A DNA stretch of 34,823 nt from a bacterium. Its GTDB lineage: Bacteria > UBP6 > UBA1177. Positions 32,444-34,823 of the stretch are shown here, piece after piece. The stretch is from NCBI GenBank assembly GCA_016290135.1, contig JAEESW010000025.1, positions 1 to 34,823 of the forward strand, given 5' to 3'. Under the pieces are notes generated by a model. The model had not been told where the DNA came from. It worked only from the letters and a program-made list of their open reading frames with translations, and ran no database searches. Numbering within the stretch: the stretch's first letter is position 1; each line of letters begins with the position of its first letter. The translations under genes and the position numbers were made by a program.

Positions 32444-34114
32444 TTATTCTCCTGAATTTCTGACGCACATTACATTGTTCTTGCCGGTTTTTGCCGAAGG
32501 AGCCGTAAGACCTGTTTTTGTCGCTATTTTCCATGCGCTTGTTGAAGTGCCTGTCTCATTTTTCGGGGTTTTGGAAGTCGAACTCCAGAGAGAAATGTTG
32601 TCAATGTCGGGGAAAACAGTTGCAGGATTATATTTTGTGTAATCCATAATGGAAATGAGTTCATTTATATTCGGAAGTCTCCAGTCGGTATTGCCGCCGA
32701 AAGTGAGGTTTTCGCAGTACTCAAGAGCTTCGAGCCATGTTTTTCCGGTCACATTCGATTTTGTCCACTGAAGTCCGCTTGCCGTATCTGTTACGACGAT
32801 TCCCCCGTCAAGCTGTTCTGACTCAAAAAGGATCATTCCTTTTCTGAAAACGTCGCCTCTGACGCATACTGCGTAATTGGTTTTTGTTTCCGCATAGTTG
32901 TAGATTCCCGTCGAATTGGTCGGAGAGAAGTTTATTCCGAGACGGGAGACTGTGCTCGAACCCGAAGCATAGAGGGTGTTAGACCAGAAAGCGCCGCTCG
33001 TCGGGAAATCCGGGAAAACTGAATCATCGACAAAATAGTAGAAAGAAAAATCTATGATCGTTGCAAGTTCATGGATTTCCGGAAGTCTCCAGTCATCATG
33101 ACCGCCGTATTCGAGATTTTCACAGTAATTTACAGCTTCTTCAATCGTTGCAAGCGTGCCGTTATAAGTTCGCTGCCATTCAAGACCGGTGTTTGCATCA
33201 ATGTTGGTCGGGTTGCTATCGGTACCGCCTGTCGTGAAATTTCTTGCCGCGCAGGAGCTGCTATGCTGTGCATCCTGTCCGAAATATCCCGATTCAGGGT
33301 CTGAGTCGCACTCTTCGAGCGGCTTGTTGTCTGTTCCGTAACAGAGTGCCTGACCGGTGCAGGAAAGAGTGTAGGGTTCCTGAATCACTTCGGGTTCCTC
33401 TGTCGGTTCTTCGGTAGGTTCCTCTGTCGGATCGTCAGTCGGTTCTTCCGTAGGTTCCCCGGTAGGTTCATCCGTAGGTTCTTCCGTCGGCTCGTTGGTC
33501 GGGTCTTCGGTCGGTTCTATCGGAGCAGTGCCGGTTTCAACGAGTATGAAAGCGTAACTTGAGAAGTGTCCTGCGTTCATCATGATCGGGTCTCCTGCCA
33601 TGATCGGGTCGCCTCCCATGATCGGGTCTCCGGCCATGATCGGGTCTCCTGCCATTATCGGATCTCCGCCCATGATCGGGTCTCCGCCTGCTTCGCGGTG
33701 AGACCACTTCGTCCCTGCGAGGAATGCCGGAACTACGGCCATGCCTTCAGGAACAGCCGTATATTCCGAATCGACTGTCAGAGTGATCGTTACGTCCTTG
33801 TTGAAGACAAGTCCCGAAGGCTCGAAAGTTACTACTTTTGAAACGAGTTTTCCTTCATCCGGAAAGCCTTTCTTTTCATAAAGAGTCATCGTGATCTCTG
33901 TATCTTCCTCGAGAGCTCCGGCCGGTATCTCTATCTTAGCGGAGCCGTCGTCTGTTGAGATCGTGCCGCCTTCACTTGCAGACACAGCCATTTTGGCGGT
34001 AGCGATCTGCTGCTTTGTGCCGTTGTTTTCCGGCTCTTTTTCCTTTTTGCTTCCGCCGCATGCAGAGAGTGTAAGAATCAAAACCATGAAAATTGAGATC
34101 AGAAACTTCTTCAT
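32444..34114 (-). CDS. Repeat-rich lipoprotein: ZU5-like domain plus two DUF1566 domains
   Basis: 556 residues from the ATG at 34114 (GGAGG 5 nt upstream; an ATG four codons earlier at 34126 overlaps that site). Lipobox LSAC (Cys19). A ZU5-like domain (about 47-190) has ISTDDGSAKIEIPAGALEED and VVTFEPSGLVF; it is interrupted at 143-178 by six copies of (G/A)GDPIM just before the usual HFSSYAF strand. A linker of about ten EPT(E/D/N/G) units (200-241) leads to two DUF1566 domains (about 295-420 and 430-556), each with the WRLP and CVR hallmarks. Probably a long stalked surface protein that displays two binding domains. In an operon with the MFS gene. Confidence 0.88.
   Translation of the reverse strand: MKKFLISIFMVLILTLSACGGSKKEKEPENNGTKQQIATAKMAVSASEGGTISTDDGSAKIEIPAGALEEDTEITMTLYEKKGFPDEGKLVSKVVTFEPSGLVFNKDVTITLTVDSEYTAVPEGMAVVPAFLAGTKWSHREAGGDPIMGGDPIMAGDPIMAGDPIMGGDPIMAGDPIMMNAGHFSSYAFILVETGTAPIEPTEDPTNEPTEEPTDEPTGEPTEEPTDDPTEEPTEEPTEEPEVIQEPYTLSCTGQALCYGTDNKPLEECDSDPESGYFGQDAQHSSSCAARNFTTGGTDSNPTNIDANTGLEWQRTYNGTLATIEEAVNYCENLEYGGHDDWRLPEIHELATIIDFSFYYFVDDSVFPDFPTSGAFWSNTLYASGSSTVSRLGINFSPTNSTGIYNYAETKTNYAVCVRGDVFRKGMILFESEQLDGGIVVTDTASGLQWTKSNVTGKTWLEALEYCENLTFGGNTDWRLPNINELISIMDYTKYNPATVFPDIDNISLWSSTSKTPKNETGTSTSAWKIATKTGLTAPSAKTGKNNVMCVRNSGE
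33392..33517 (-). repeat. 12-bp tandem repeat (Thr-Pro-acidic linker)
   Basis: About ten degenerate 12-bp units encoding EPTE/DPTN/EPTD/EPTG in the lipoprotein linker. All are multiples of three, so length change keeps the frame. Confidence 0.85.
33581..33688 (-). repeat. 18-bp tandem repeat, six copies
   Basis: Six uninterrupted 18-bp units (108 bp) encoding (G/A)GDPIM. Units differ at a few positions, mostly the first codon pair, and one unit (33653-33670) has three or so changes. Confidence 0.9.
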
Positions 34115-34143
34115 TTTTGCCTCCATTAAAAAAATGACGGAAA

Positions 34144-34171
34144 ATTATATTGAGAAAAGAGTTTAAATCAA
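34144..34171 (-). promoter_or_regulatory. Promoter of the ZU5/DUF1566 lipoprotein gene
   Basis: Minus-strand TTGATT (34171-34166), 16-bp spacer, perfect TATAAT (34149-34144), 30 bp before the ATG at 34114. Upstream at 34214-34227 is a short palindrome GAACGA-AG-TCGTTC of unclear meaning. Confidence 0.65.
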
Positions 34172-34269
34172 GAAGTGCGCTTTGTGAAAGTATAGGAGAC
34201 GAGAGGATCAAAGAACGAAGTCGTTCCCGGATACAACGACGTTTTCAAAGTTTTGTTCGGGTAGATTCC

Positions 34270-34823
34270 TTACTCAATATTCCTGACACATTTGACTAAA
34301 CCGACATCTTTCTTTATATCGCGGAAATCCAGGACATAGTTATCTCTGTAAAGTATTATAACTTTTTCAGGATCATCTGATTTCAAAGAGGATGACCATA
34401 AATCCGTGTGGTAATAACTATATTCGCTTACTCCGGATTCAAAGGTAAGAGAAAGGCTTGCGCATTTACACTGAGAGATGCATTCTGCCGAAAGACATCC
34501 GTTTTTTTCACTCGCTTCACATGATTCTTTAGGCAGATTATCGCATGATTTCGCGAAAGTCCAGAGGTCCTCGACCTTCGGAAGTCGCCAGTCGGTGTAT
34601 CCGGCTTCTTCAAGATCTTCACAGTGTTTTTTTGCGTCTTTCCATTCAATTGTATGCTCGAAAGTGGAAGACCACATTATGCCGGCGACATCGTTGACAC
34701 ACGCATTGTCGGTATAATCGATGAAGCAGTCGTTCGAATTGACGGCAATGCATTTGTTCGATTTGAGATAGTATCCTTTTTTGCATCCGCATGTGAAGCT
34801 GGAAGCGCCTGTCGGAACACAAG
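34270..34823 (-). CDS. DUF1566 protein, 5' end outside window
   Basis: Open from the window edge to the stop at 34270, about 183 residues visible. The N-terminal visible part is Cys-rich (FTCGCKKGYYLKSNKC, NDCFIDYTDNAC), EGF-like in spacing, then IMWSSTFEHTIEWKDAKKHC and GYTDWRLPKVEDLW, and a closing DLWSSS and KCVRNIE: a complete DUF1566 domain. Extra Cys lie inside the domain (SCEASEKNGCLSAECISQCKC). A Met at 34677 exists but is internal to the domain, so it is not the true start. Probably another secreted or lipid-anchored surface protein, as with its neighbours. Confidence 0.82.
   Translation of the reverse strand, partial: CVPTGASSFTCGCKKGYYLKSNKCIAVNSNDCFIDYTDNACVNDVAGIMWSSTFEHTIEWKDAKKHCEDLEEAGYTDWRLPKVEDLWTFAKSCDNLPKESCEASEKNGCLSAECISQCKCASLSLTFESGVSEYSYYHTDLWSSSLKSDDPEKVIILYRDNYVLDFRDIKKDVGLVKCVRNIE

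Overview
The window reads as a chromosomal segment of a Gram-negative, probably anaerobic bacterium. It carries lipoprotein signal peptides on at least nine genes, a TonB C-terminal protein, an AgmX/PglI-type double domain, DUF1566 modules and a CGNG...DGE-type Cys-rich module. This mixture recalls Myxococcota-like or other delta-type candidate lineages, but I cannot name the organism. Coding regions have balanced GC with AT-rich intergenic gaps, strong GGAGG-type ribosome binding sites and near-consensus sigma70-type promoters (TTGAnn, 16-17 bp, TATAAT-like). I saw no rRNA, tRNA, CRISPR array, transposase or phage structural gene.

Layout. 1-1614 (-): 3' truncated (by the window) clpB lacking the N-domain. 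1781-5123 (+): a class I/II aminotransferase with a clear terminator, a secreted 5'-nucleotidase-like protein whose metal site looks degraded, and a DUF805 membrane protein. 5377-6727: a DUF1566 lipoprotein facing a KilA-N protein. 6967-10025 (+): ftsH, a lytic transglycosylase and pgsA, tightly packed. 10085-14056 (+): a LeuC-like dehydratase subunit, a glycosyltransferase, a SPOR protein and leuD, in one operon. 14153-16184 (-): lipoprotein, HAD hydrolase, two-domain AgmX-like lipoprotein. 16376-17497 (+): M29 aminopeptidase. 17673-25882 (+): a run of lipoproteins (ankyrin, Cys-rich, sialidase-like, two of unknown function), a TonB-type protein and queC. 25935-26486 (+): GNAT acetyltransferase. 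26489-30779 (-): six-gene housekeeping operon rlmB-rnc-maf-M50 protease-hexapeptide protein-lipA. 30869-34823 (-): MFS transporter, a repeat-rich ZU5/DUF1566 lipoprotein, and a partial second DUF1566 protein.

The most unusual signals are not the housekeeping genes. (1) Three arrays of degenerate 8-bp units, each unit starting with CG, lie at the 3' ends of genes. Two are inverted copies of one roughly 63-bp element with GC-rich inverted flanks; the third encodes the C-terminal tails of two convergent genes. (2) A perfect 24-bp palindrome sits in frame inside the SPOR protein linker. (3) A 5'-nucleotidase homologue has lost most metal ligands while keeping its second domain. (4) The two dehydratase subunits are separated, within one operon, by two envelope-type genes. 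(5) Cell-surface lipoproteins with low-complexity acidic linkers and expandable in-frame tandem repeats are unusually dense.
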